DNA of 64,000 nt from NCBI GenBank assembly GCA_050013075.1, contig JBEKFZ010000004.1:1-64000 (forward strand), read 5' to 3'. The first letter of the stretch is position 1, and the number at the start of each line of letters is the position of its first letter. The DNA comes from JBEKIK01 sp050013075. Its GTDB lineage: Bacteria > Planctomycetota > Planctomycetia > Pirellulales > Thermoguttaceae. The translations under genes and the position numbers were made by a program. Positions 43,890-51,806 of this stretch are shown here, one piece after another. The notes beneath the pieces were generated by a model. The model saw only the letters and a program-made list of their open reading frames with translations. It was not told the DNA's origin and did no database searches.

Positions 43890-43981
43890 GAATGAAAAAG
43901 GGGTCAGAACTATTTTTATATAATTCAAAAAAATCATCGTCACTTTCCAAAGAAAAAATAGTTCTGACCCCTTTTTCATTC
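43890..43981. repeat. 28-bp perfect inverted repeat of the ggggtcagaacta type
   Basis: Arms 43890-43917 and 43954-43981 are perfectly complementary. The loop is AT-rich. The right arm contains the stop codon of the 44473-43976 gene. The same kind of half-element is visible at about 7160-7180 (actagccctgacccc). It lies between two minus-strand genes, right upstream of efpL. Confidence 0.85.
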
Positions 43982-44473
43982 AGCATTATCCAGTATCGTT
44001 CCCGACTGCGGATCGACGGCCACGCCGCCTGTGAGTTTTGCCAGGGTTTCCAGCACGATCAAAAGTGCGCTGGGATCGAGCATTTCGTCGTCTTCCTCTT
44101 CCGTCATATCGGCAATGCGCTCGAAGTGCAGCACGTCGAAGCGGCCGGTATAGGAAAGCAGTTTTTTTTCGGGAATTTTAGCGCAGGAATCGCCAGCGGA
44201 TTTTTTCAGGTCCACGACCAGCGCGGCCGCCTGTTCCCGCACCTCCTCGCCGCTGGTAAAGCAGATGTCCAGCGCGGCGTAATCCTCGGGGGAGATTATG
44301 GTCATGGATTCGATCCGCTGATGATCGTCGGTGCTGAGGTTTCTCAGTTCGTAGCGGTTGTTCAGGGCCTGGATGGTTTTCGCCACGGTCTGCAATTTCG
44401 GCCGCTTCTTAACGTCGAAGAGCACGAAATACGTCTCGCGCCAGCGGTAATTATGGTCTTCAAAAGTGGACAT
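43976..44473 (-). CDS. Hypothetical cytosolic protein
   Basis: The 165-residue protein starts MSTFEDHNYRWRETYFVLFD and has ISPEDYAALDICFTSGEEVR in the middle and acidic EEEDDEML near residue 128. No signal peptide and no recognisable domain. The start at 44473 is preferred; three codons upstream are open. Its stop codon lies inside the 28-bp inverted repeat, and heptad repeats lie upstream. It lies upstream of yeiP in the same direction. Conserved-gene-like codon use supports it as real. Confidence 0.6.
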   Translation of the reverse strand: MSTFEDHNYRWRETYFVLFDVKKRPKLQTVAKTIQALNNRYELRNLSTDDHQRIESMTIISPEDYAALDICFTSGEEVREQAAALVVDLKKSAGDSCAKIPEKKLLSYTGRFDVLHFERIADMTEEEDDEMLDPSALLIVLETLAKLTGGVAVDPQSGTILDNAE

Positions 44474-44504
44474 GATAAGCAATTATCTTTTATCTATCAC
44501 CGGT

Positions 44505-44684
44505 CAGATAAAAAGTTTTCAGTTTTCAGTTTACAGTTTTCGGTGGGCAGCGCTAAACCGCAAGCGGTTCGATTATTATAATCTTTCATCATTGTTATCT
44601 TACACGCTTTCGTAGTGGGGCAATAAATTGCCCACCCCTTAATCCCTAATCCTTAATCCCTAATCCCTAGTCCCTAATTCTATG
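44505..44684. repeat. Heptad arrays and palindromes upstream
   Basis: ttttcag/tttacag units at 44512-44541, an aaaccgcaagcggtt palindrome, a gggcaataaattgccc palindrome at 44616-44634, and taatccc/tagtccc units at 44640-44680. The last array abuts the 3' end of proC. Confidence 0.7.
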
Positions 44685-45475
44685 GATCGTTCAGTGGCGG
44701 CTTCGACGGCGGCAATCAGCGTGGCCCTGAGCGCGCCTGCTTCCAGGACTTGCAGGCCGGCAATTGTGGTTCCGCCCGGACTGGCAACGCGATCCTTGAG
44801 CACCGCCGGATGCTCGCCGGTTGAAAGCACCATGTCGACGGCCCCGCGGACAGTTTCCGCGGCCAGCGAGGCGGCGATATGCCGGGGCAGGCCCACGCGC
44901 ACACCCGCGTCGCTTAAAGCCTCGATGATCACAAAGATAAACGCCGGCCCGGAGCCGGACAGGCCGGTCACCGCGTCGAGCATTTTTTCCTCGACTTGCC
45001 AGGCCGTGCCCACGGACTCTAAAAGTTTGCCAACCAGTTCGCCGTCGTCCGGCGTAGCCAATTGGCCCAGACAATATCCGCAGGCCCCTTCGCCTATCAA
45101 ACACGGAGTGTTGGGCATTACCCGGACCAGGCGCACGTCTTCGCCCAGCCAGCCGGCCAGGCGTGCCAGACGTACGCCGGCGGCAATTGAAACAACAAGC
45201 GTGGGGGCGGGAATTTTACCAGCCAGTTCGCCGGCTACCGCGGCCATGTATTGCGGTTTGACCGCCAGAAACAGTACATCCGATTTGCCGGCAACCGCGA
45301 TGTTATCGTTGGTGACTTGAGAGCCGGTAGCCTGAGCGAATTTGGCCCGGGTGGTTTCGCTGGGATCGGCCGCCAGCAGATTTGCCCCCGTCGTTAATCC
45401 TGCCCGGACGAACCCCTGCCCAAGGGCCGTGGCCATATTTCCCGCGCCGATAAAACCAATACGTTTTTTCAACAT
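44660..45475 (-). CDS. proC: Pyrroline-5-carboxylate reductase
   Basis: Last step of proline synthesis, using NAD(P)H. It has 271 residues. The Rossmann motif is GFIGAGNMATALGQG, and the P5CR signature region is SPGGTTIAGLQVLEAG at the C-terminus. The block VTGLSGSGPAFIFVIIEALS is typical. The 3' end runs into the ctaatcc heptad array, and the stop is inside or next to it. Confidence 0.93.
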   Translation of the reverse strand: MLKKRIGFIGAGNMATALGQGFVRAGLTTGANLLAADPSETTRAKFAQATGSQVTNDNIAVAGKSDVLFLAVKPQYMAAVAGELAGKIPAPTLVVSIAAGVRLARLAGWLGEDVRLVRVMPNTPCLIGEGACGYCLGQLATPDDGELVGKLLESVGTAWQVEEKMLDAVTGLSGSGPAFIFVIIEALSDAGVRVGLPRHIAASLAAETVRGAVDMVLSTGEHPAVLKDRVASPGGTTIAGLQVLEAGALRATLIAAVEAATERSIELGTRD

Positions 45476-45834
45476 GGATCAGCCGCTGTCTGAAAAAGCT
45501 TATATTTAAACTTTTCCCATAATAATTAGAATTATAAAAACTGACAATGGGCAGAGCCAATCCGTACCCCCTCACCCCCATTAAACAGTATTGTGCGGTA
45601 GATTCAAATATATGTGTATAAACTAGGCAGAATACGTAAATCTAGCATGATTTTTTGGGAAAAAAACGACCTGGACACGCCCGCCTTTTTTTGGGACACT
45701 CCCCAAGCAAATCTATCGTAAAATCTTCTTATTGGCTCTAATCCTGTCGCTATAAATTCTCCGGTTTAATTGCCGAAAGCTATGTTTTTTGCGATTTTTA
45801 GTCTTCCGTCAAAAGCAAATCGAAGAGGTTCATT
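45476..45834. other. AT-rich divergent gap
   Basis: About 360 bases between the divergent proC and a small exported-protein gene. It is AT-rich, with several short A and T runs. I see no gene and no strong palindrome. Confidence 0.5.
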
Positions 45835-46233
45835 ATGATCATTCGAATTGCGCGCATTTTCATGCTGACATTGGCGTTTAACTTGCTCTTGGGTCTTCGC
45901 CCGGCAATTGGCGACGAATCGCCGACGCCAAACTTATCTCCCGATGGTCAAACCAACACGAAAAAAACCCCGTTCATGCAAAACAAGCCTAAGCCCTCCA
46001 TGCTGAATAAGATGACCACCGGCACCAAAAAGTTTTTTAGCGGCATAGGCAATACGTTGACTTTAAAGAAATCATCGTCCCAAAAGATCACAACCACCCC
46101 TACTAATCCTTGGGTCAAGCCGCCGAAGGAGGAGTCAAAACCTTCGTGGCTCGCCTCGATCTTCCATAAGGAAGAACCCAAGAAACCGAGTTCTCCCAGC
46201 GAGTGGTTGCAACAGCCACGTTTGGATCCTTAA
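45835..46233 (+). CDS. Small exported hypothetical protein
   Basis: The 132-residue protein has a signal peptide (IRIARIFMLTLAFNLLLGL, cleavage near GDE). The mature part is rich in K, T, P and S and looks disordered (KKSSSQKITTTPTNPWVKPP). A ribosome binding site (gaagagg) precedes the ATG. The next gene is a small lipoprotein in the same direction, 24 bases on. No family recognised. Confidence 0.65.
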   Translation: MIIRIARIFMLTLAFNLLLGLRPAIGDESPTPNLSPDGQTNTKKTPFMQNKPKPSMLNKMTTGTKKFFSGIGNTLTLKKSSSQKITTTPTNPWVKPPKEESKPSWLASIFHKEEPKKPSSPSEWLQQPRLDP

Positions 46234-46257
46234 CGCCGCTCAGCCGAGACTAACCAC

Positions 46258-46491
46258 ATGATTGCAACTCGAGCGCAGGGCAAACTGTTTGGCAGGCATG
46301 GGGGAAGAAGTGTATTACTAACGTCGGCTTTATTGGCGGCATGTTTGAGCCTGCCCCATGCCGGCTGCGGTTTGTTGCCCACGGGCGCCGGCAACCTGCC
46401 GGCCAAAATCGGTTTAAGGTCGAAACAAGCCGAGCTGCGCGAACAGGTCCAGGCCGATAAATTCCCCACGGCAAAAGAAGCGGGCTTGTAA
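46258..46491 (+). CDS. Small lipoprotein
   Basis: The 77-residue protein has an N-terminal hydrophobic stretch (VLLTSALLAACLSLPHAGC) and a lipobox-like LPHAGC. The mature part is short and charged (SKQAELREQVQADKFPTAKE). It probably forms a pair with the preceding exported protein. Function unknown. Confidence 0.6.
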   Translation: MIATRAQGKLFGRHGGRSVLLTSALLAACLSLPHAGCGLLPTGAGNLPAKIGLRSKQAELREQVQADKFPTAKEAGL

Positions 46492-46759
46492 CTCCTCCCC
46501 TTTTCGTCTTCAGTCGCTTGCGGATTCGCAATCCAAGGGGCCATTCATTAAGGCGAATCTCACAAAGAGGTCCATTCTATAGACCTCATTCTTGGCAATG
46601 CCGCCAAGTGGGCCGTTTTATCCTGCGGATAATACATGGTAGACAAGACGCTCTTGATATGTCATAATCTTTATTAGGTTTAAATGCGTCACTTGTGCCG
46701 TTGTAATAAAACACTTCCGGCGCAAATGCTCCGAGCAAAACATATTACGGTCTTTACCC

Positions 46760-48157
46760 ATGTCACCCAATCCCTTGCGCAACATTCCGTCGGTCAGCGA
46801 GTTGTTGGACTCTCCGCCGTTGAAGGCCCTGGTCGATCGCATCAATCGCAACGCCGTGGTAAGCGCGGTGCGAAAAGTGCTCGACGAAATGCGCACGGAA
46901 GTGCAAACCGCCGCCGCGGAAATGACTTTGCCAAACGTCCCCGATCTGGCCGAGCGGATCGCCCGGCGGATCATGGAAAGTGAAACCCCCTTGCTCAGAC
47001 CGGTCATCAACGCCACCGGCATCCTTTTGCACACCGGCCTGGGACGTTCGCCCCTGGCCGACAAAGCCATCGCCGAGATGACGGCCGTGGCCCGGGATTA
47101 TGCCAGCGTGGAAATCGATCTGCCCACCGGCCGGCGCTCGCGGCGAAGCCTGGCCGTGGAAAACCTGCTTACGGAATTGACCGGAGCGGAAGCGGCAATA
47201 GCCGTCAACAACAACGCCGGGGCAACCATGCTCACGCTGGCCGCCCTGGCCGCCTCGCGCGAGGTGATCGTATCCCGCGGACAATTAATCGAGATCGGCG
47301 GCAGCTTTCGTTTGCCGGAAGTAATGGCCGCCAGCGGCGCGGTGCTCCGCGAGGTCGGCTCGACCAATAAAACCCATCTTTCCGACTACGTCGGGGCCAT
47401 CGGCGAGCAAACCGCCGCGTTGTTGCTGGTCCATCCCAGCAATTTCGTGGTCGTGGGCTTTGCCGAAAGCGTGGAACTGCCGGAGTTGGTCGAGCTGGGG
47501 CGAAAACACAAGCTGCCGGTGATTCACGACATCGGTTCCGGCGCACTGGTGGATTTCAGCCGCTTCGGTTTCCGCGGCGAACCGGTGGCAAGGGAAAGCA
47601 TCCGCGCAGGGGCTGACGTGGTGCTTTTTAGCGGCGACAAACTGCTGGGCGGTCCCCAATGCGGGATAATCGCCGGCCGCAAATCGCTGGTGGAAAAGAT
47701 CGAGCGGCATCCCCTGGCCCGGGCGCTACGGGTCGATAAGATCACCCTGGCCGCCCTGGCCGCCACGCTGCGGCTTTACCGCGATCCGGAAAAAGCCCGC
47801 CTGACCGTGCCGCTTTTGCGCCTTTTGACCACGTCCGCGGAAAATCTCAAAAACCGTGCCGAACGCCTAGCCCCGCAAATGGCGGCGCTGAAGACCCTGG
47901 TCGGTTCGGCCGAGGCAATATCCGACGTTACCTATCTCGGCGGCGGCTCGATCCCAACCCAACAGTTGCCGACCTGGTGCGTGGCGCTTAGACCGGCTTC
48001 ATGGCCGGTCGACCGATTGGCCGCGGCTTTGCGCACCGGCGCGCCTGCCGTTGTCGGGCGCGTGCGCGAAGACCGCCTGCTTTTGGATCTGCGCAGCGTC
48101 TTTCCCCGCCAAGATGCAGAAATGCTCTCGGCCTTGGAAGCCTTGAGCAAACCGTGA
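46760..48157 (+). CDS. selA: L-seryl-tRNA(Sec) selenium transferase
   Basis: Converts seryl-tRNA(Sec) to selenocysteyl-tRNA using selenophosphate; its presence indicates that the organism makes selenocysteine. It has 465 residues. The PLP lysine lies in VLFSGDKLLGGPQCG, with TGILLHTGLGRSPLADKA and AAIAVNNNAGA in the family's pattern (here AEAAIAVNNNAGATML). No selB, selD or selC gene is seen in the window. It is followed after 42 bases by a secreted-protein gene. Confidence 0.93.
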   Translation: MSPNPLRNIPSVSELLDSPPLKALVDRINRNAVVSAVRKVLDEMRTEVQTAAAEMTLPNVPDLAERIARRIMESETPLLRPVINATGILLHTGLGRSPLADKAIAEMTAVARDYASVEIDLPTGRRSRRSLAVENLLTELTGAEAAIAVNNNAGATMLTLAALAASREVIVSRGQLIEIGGSFRLPEVMAASGAVLREVGSTNKTHLSDYVGAIGEQTAALLLVHPSNFVVVGFAESVELPELVELGRKHKLPVIHDIGSGALVDFSRFGFRGEPVARESIRAGADVVLFSGDKLLGGPQCGIIAGRKSLVEKIERHPLARALRVDKITLAALAATLRLYRDPEKARLTVPLLRLLTTSAENLKNRAERLAPQMAALKTLVGSAEAISDVTYLGGGSIPTQQLPTWCVALRPASWPVDRLAAALRTGAPAVVGRVREDRLLLDLRSVFPRQDAEMLSALEALSKP

Positions 48158-48199
48158 CGGACCGCATAATTCTTTCCGTATCATTATAAGGACTTAATT

Positions 48200-49078
48200 A
48201 TGTGCCTTATCCAATGTAGGTCCGGGCTGCTATTCGGCTGCTTGGCGAAAATAAAAAACGTACTACTAGGGGCGTTGATTGTATTATTATGTTGTCTTTT
48301 GCCTCCGGCCGCGGCCCAGGATACGCCCCCTCCCCCGCAACTCCACCCCTGGGGCCAGTTCGAACCCGGGGCCTGGAAGCTGGTCCGGGTGGTTACCGAG
48401 AACTTCAACGAACAAGGCACTGTAACCGGAACCAGCACGAGCGACTGTAAAACGACCCTGTTGGACACCGATGACGACGGCGTCACTCTGGAGATGAGGG
48501 TTGGCGTGGAAGTGGCCGGAAAGCGATTCGACGGCGAACCGCAAACCATCAAACAGAATTATTACGGCGAACAACGATCCACGGCCTTGAAACTCAAAGA
48601 ACCCGCCCCGGGCCAAGTGACTATCGAAGATCGGAAAATTCCCTGCCAGGTCCGAAAAATCGAATTGTCCAATGCAAACGAAAAAACAGTCGCCACAATT
48701 TATTATTCCACCACGGTGCCGCCGTACGTCTTAAAACGGGAAAGCGTGACCACCGACTTGGAAGGTAAAAATATCATAAGCGAAATCCACGTTTCGGTGC
48801 AGGCCTTGGAAATGCCCTGCAAAATATCAGGCGTCCTGCGCAGCGCGGCATACGTGAAAACCGTGCAAAAAACCCCCAAGGGCACAATTTGCTCGCTGGC
48901 CGCCGTTTGTACTGAAATACCCGGCGGCATCGTCAGCAACAGTTCCAAGGAACTCGACGCGACCGGCCGATTGGTTCGCCGAAGCACTTTGGAACTCATC
49001 GATTTCAACGCCGAACCCGAAAAAGACCGCACCGGCCCCCTCGGCCGCAAACGCCCGCCCAGAAATCGCGGAAAATAA
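48200..49078 (+). CDS. Secreted hypothetical protein
   Basis: The 292-residue protein has a hydrophobic segment (NVLLGALIVLLCCLLPPAAA) with cleavage near AAAQ. The mature part is beta-rich, with no motif I recognise. It has six or more cysteines, for example KTTLL preceded by SDC, and IPCQVRKIEL. A basic tail (GRKRPPRNRGK) ends it. It may be co-transcribed with selA. No family assignment. Confidence 0.65.
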   Translation: MCLIQCRSGLLFGCLAKIKNVLLGALIVLLCCLLPPAAAQDTPPPPQLHPWGQFEPGAWKLVRVVTENFNEQGTVTGTSTSDCKTTLLDTDDDGVTLEMRVGVEVAGKRFDGEPQTIKQNYYGEQRSTALKLKEPAPGQVTIEDRKIPCQVRKIELSNANEKTVATIYYSTTVPPYVLKRESVTTDLEGKNIISEIHVSVQALEMPCKISGVLRSAAYVKTVQKTPKGTICSLAAVCTEIPGGIVSNSSKELDATGRLVRRSTLELIDFNAEPEKDRTGPLGRKRPPRNRGK

Positions 49079-49101
49079 TATCAACGCACAGAAAAAGAAC
49101 T

Positions 49102-51207
49102 GTGTCCCCTCTTTATCCCTTTCCCAGAACAATTCTTATTGCCCCCCGATGTTTTGTTAAGGTGCAAAAAATTATCACTGCCGTCCGAGTCATTTGTTTC
49201 ACGATATTGTTATCGGCGTTTTCCTTCCGCGCTTCGGCGGAGGATTTCACCGATGCCATTCACGCATATCTGCAATCATGTGTCGAGACTCACAAAGTAA
49301 ATGCCGGCATCGTGGTAGGCATTGTGGACGAGCACGGGAGCAGGGTTATCAGCTATGGAAAATTGGATAACGGCACCGATCAGGAAGTCAACGGCGACAC
49401 CCTGTTTGAAATCGCTTCGGTCACAAAGACATTCACGGCGCTGTTGCTGCAAGACATGATCGAACGCGGGGAGATGAAGCTGGATGATCCCGTGGCAAAG
49501 TATTTGCCCAAGTCGGTCACAATGCCGAGCCGCAATGGCAAGGAAATCACCTTGCTCCAACTGGCCACGCACGCCTCCGGGCTTCCACGCTCGCCCCGCA
49601 AAAGTGACCCCAAAGTTTTTACAACCCCTGCTGATATTACAGTCGAAAGCGTGTATGACTTCCTGTCCGGTTACAAGTTGACGCGTGACCCGGGAGCGAA
49701 GTTCGACTATTCCGACTTGGGAATGGGATTGCTTGGCGAGACAATCGCGCTGAAAGCCGGGACGGACTACGAGTCGCTGGTGGTGGATCGGATTTGCCGC
49801 CCACTGAAGATGGATAGCACGCGGATCACTCTGACGGGCGAACTGAAGTCTCGTTTCGCCACTGGACACAATCAACTCGGATACGCGGTACCGAATGCAG
49901 ATTTTCAAACTCTGAAGGGCTGTGGTGCGCTGCGTTCGACGGCCAATGACCTGTTGAAATATGTATCGGCCAATCTCGGCCTCACGCAATCCACCCTGAC
50001 ACCGCTCATGGAGAAAACGCACGCGATTCACTTTCAGTCCGACACTCCATCCGGATATGTGAGCACGGGCGGGAGCATCGGTTTGGCGTGGTTTGTCGTT
50101 TTTGATCCGCAGGGAAGGAAAATCGTCCGGCACGGCGGAGCTTCGTACGGTTGCAAGACGTTTGTCGGTTTCGATCTGACGCGGCGTCGCGGAGTGGTGG
50201 TCTTGTCGAATTCGCAGGATAGCTTTGGCATTTACCCGATAGGTATGCTGTTACTCCAAAGCCAGTGGCAGTCGGAACGACGGCCAAAGGAGACAAACGT
50301 TAGCAGCCAGGTTTACGATTCGCTTGTGGGGCAATACCGGCTTTCACCCGATTTTGCGTTGGGAATGTTTACTGTGCGGCAGTTTCTCGGGAGCGCGTCA
50401 AAAGCAGTCATTTATATTCCGGCGGGCTTCTGCCTTGCGGTGATATTGGTCCTCCTCTGGCGCGCTCGCAGTTTCCGCAAGCGATGCATCATCCTGGGCG
50501 GCGCAACCGTGGTCAGCGGTGTTTTGGCGGCACTCATTGTGCTGGTGTTGAGTCACAGGTTTTGCGCGATTTTCAATCCCAGCATAATTATTCGCCGTGA
50601 AGGGGATCGGATCTTTACCCGATACACCCGCCAGTTCTCGCCCGAGGCTAATGAATTACTGCCGCCTTTCCCTACTCCTGTTTACCTTTGGTCAGCTATT
50701 TCTATTGAATTATTGCCGGAATCGGAAAATCACTTTTTTAACAGGCTGACGGGCATGCCTGTGACCTTTTTCCAGGATGATCGAGGCAAGGTGACCCGTT
50801 TAACCGCGCACGCCTCCGGCGCCGAGTTTTCTTTTGCGAAAATCTCCGATCAGCCGCCAAAAGCTCCCGAACCACCCAAACCGCATGTCGCCATCGAGCT
50901 GGACACAAAACTTCTTGATGCCGTCGTCGGCCAGTACGACTTTGCGCCAAATGCCGCGTTACCCTACGGGGCGAAAATGACTATCTGGCGAGACGCAGAT
51001 CAGTGGGTCCGGCTAGCTTGGGGCGCCAGCGCCATCCAAGGCGCTGTCAATCTTTATCCCGAGACGGAAACGAATTTCTTTGTAAAGAGCAATGGTGCGG
51101 AATTGACCTTCATTAAGAATGACAAAGGAGAAGTGACGGCTGTCATCCACCATGAAGCGGGGCTGCCGGATTGCGAGGGAAAGAAACTTAAAAATTCATC
51201 TGAATGA
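49102..51207 (+). CDS. Serine hydrolase, beta-lactamase/CubicO type
   Basis: The 701-residue protein has a signal peptide in its N-terminal part. The S-x-x-K motif is SVTKTFTALLLQ near residue 109. The second motif is YSDLGMG, with aspartate where asparagine is usual. The third is HGGASYGCK. This places it in the CubicO/class C beta-lactamase-like group, not as a drug-resistance enzyme. Two membrane helices follow at about 440-495, then two similar C-terminal lipocalin-like modules (PVTFFQDDRGKVTRLTAH and ELTFIKNDKGEVTAVIHH). The GTG at 49102 is the listed start; the GTG at 49162 gives a more normal signal peptide. Confidence 0.82.
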   Translation: MSPLYPFPRTILIAPRCFVKVQKIITAVRVICFTILLSAFSFRASAEDFTDAIHAYLQSCVETHKVNAGIVVGIVDEHGSRVISYGKLDNGTDQEVNGDTLFEIASVTKTFTALLLQDMIERGEMKLDDPVAKYLPKSVTMPSRNGKEITLLQLATHASGLPRSPRKSDPKVFTTPADITVESVYDFLSGYKLTRDPGAKFDYSDLGMGLLGETIALKAGTDYESLVVDRICRPLKMDSTRITLTGELKSRFATGHNQLGYAVPNADFQTLKGCGALRSTANDLLKYVSANLGLTQSTLTPLMEKTHAIHFQSDTPSGYVSTGGSIGLAWFVVFDPQGRKIVRHGGASYGCKTFVGFDLTRRRGVVVLSNSQDSFGIYPIGMLLLQSQWQSERRPKETNVSSQVYDSLVGQYRLSPDFALGMFTVRQFLGSASKAVIYIPAGFCLAVILVLLWRARSFRKRCIILGGATVVSGVLAALIVLVLSHRFCAIFNPSIIIRREGDRIFTRYTRQFSPEANELLPPFPTPVYLWSAISIELLPESENHFFNRLTGMPVTFFQDDRGKVTRLTAHASGAEFSFAKISDQPPKAPEPPKPHVAIELDTKLLDAVVGQYDFAPNAALPYGAKMTIWRDADQWVRLAWGASAIQGAVNLYPETETNFFVKSNGAELTFIKNDKGEVTAVIHHEAGLPDCEGKKLKNSSE

Positions 51208-51337
51208 TTTTGGCCGCCAGCAAACGCGTAAACAAATCCTTTAGATTTTTGAAAAGTTCATGCCGCCATAATTTCAGGGGAAAAAAGGGAACGCAGTTTT
51301 TTTTCTCTCTGTGAATTGCGGGCACTTCATTGCCCGC

Positions 51338-51631
51338 TTATGAACATAGAATCGACACGGCAATCAGAAGAAAGAACAACAAACACGTCAGGGCGCTGAT
51401 AGCCAGGCCGATGATTGCGTATACCTTCAACTTGTCCAGGACTACCGCTACGATATTGGTCACCAGGGCCAGCGGAGGCGCCGCAAGTAAGAGCATTTCT
51501 CCAAGAAATGCGATTGCGGACCGTCATCCCGGGCGGAGAACGCACATCATCGCAAATGCCAGCCAGGGCAGTATGGAAAGTCCCAGCCCGATTTTTCCAA
51601 TCGTCGCCCTTTTCTCGTTTTGCGTAGTCAT
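51338..51631 (-). pseudogene. Small membrane protein gene with an in-frame UGA
   Basis: The frame from the ATG at 51631 to the TAA at 51338 has 97 positions, with a single TGA at codon 36 (51526-51524). Upstream of the ATG is gaagg at ribosome-binding distance. The N-terminal part is MTTQNEKRATIGKIGLGLSI and a first helix. After the TGA the frame continues for 61 codons with two further helices (AAPPLALVTNIVAVVLD and IIGLAISALTCLLFFLLIAV). Continuity on both sides argues that this is one gene. A CGA to TGA change explains it simply. A selenocysteine reading is possible because a strong hairpin follows the UGA (see findings). Confidence 0.5.
51481..51519 (-). promoter_or_regulatory. Hairpin after the UGA, possible bacterial SECIS
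   Basis: On the minus strand the inner stem gcatttct (51511-51504) pairs with agaaatgc (51500-51493) around the loop tgg. The outer stem ccgcaa (51519-51514) pairs with ttgcgg (51486-51481). The loop starts 20 bases after the TGA and has G within its first two bases. This is compatible with the distance and loop features described for bacterial SECIS elements; it is not proof. Confidence 0.35.
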
Positions 51632-51806
51632 GGCGCCTTCATCGCATACGTGGGTAAAGCAAGCGGACTGTCAACCTCAAACATTGTAACAAACGGCCGG
51701 AAAACCAACAATATCTCAGGTTCGCAGGGTGCCATGCCTACGCTCGCGTGGGCATGTCGAATGCCATCCTCCCACCAACAACCGTTTCGGGTAATAGGCA
51801 TTAGAA
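51632..51806. repeat. Gap with gccatgcctacgc palindrome
   Basis: It contains a gtgccatgcctacgctcgcgtgggcatg hairpin-type segment near 51729-51757, otherwise nothing that I recognise. Confidence 0.4.

Noticed and set aside
49102..51207. Antibiotic-resistance beta-lactamase
   Set aside because: Motif spacing, the YSD variant and the C-terminal modules fit CubicO-like serine hydrolases, not resistance enzymes.
51330..51689. Plus-strand frame of 119 codons
   Set aside because: It is the antisense shadow of the UGA-interrupted membrane gene, whose frame has helices and a ribosome binding site.
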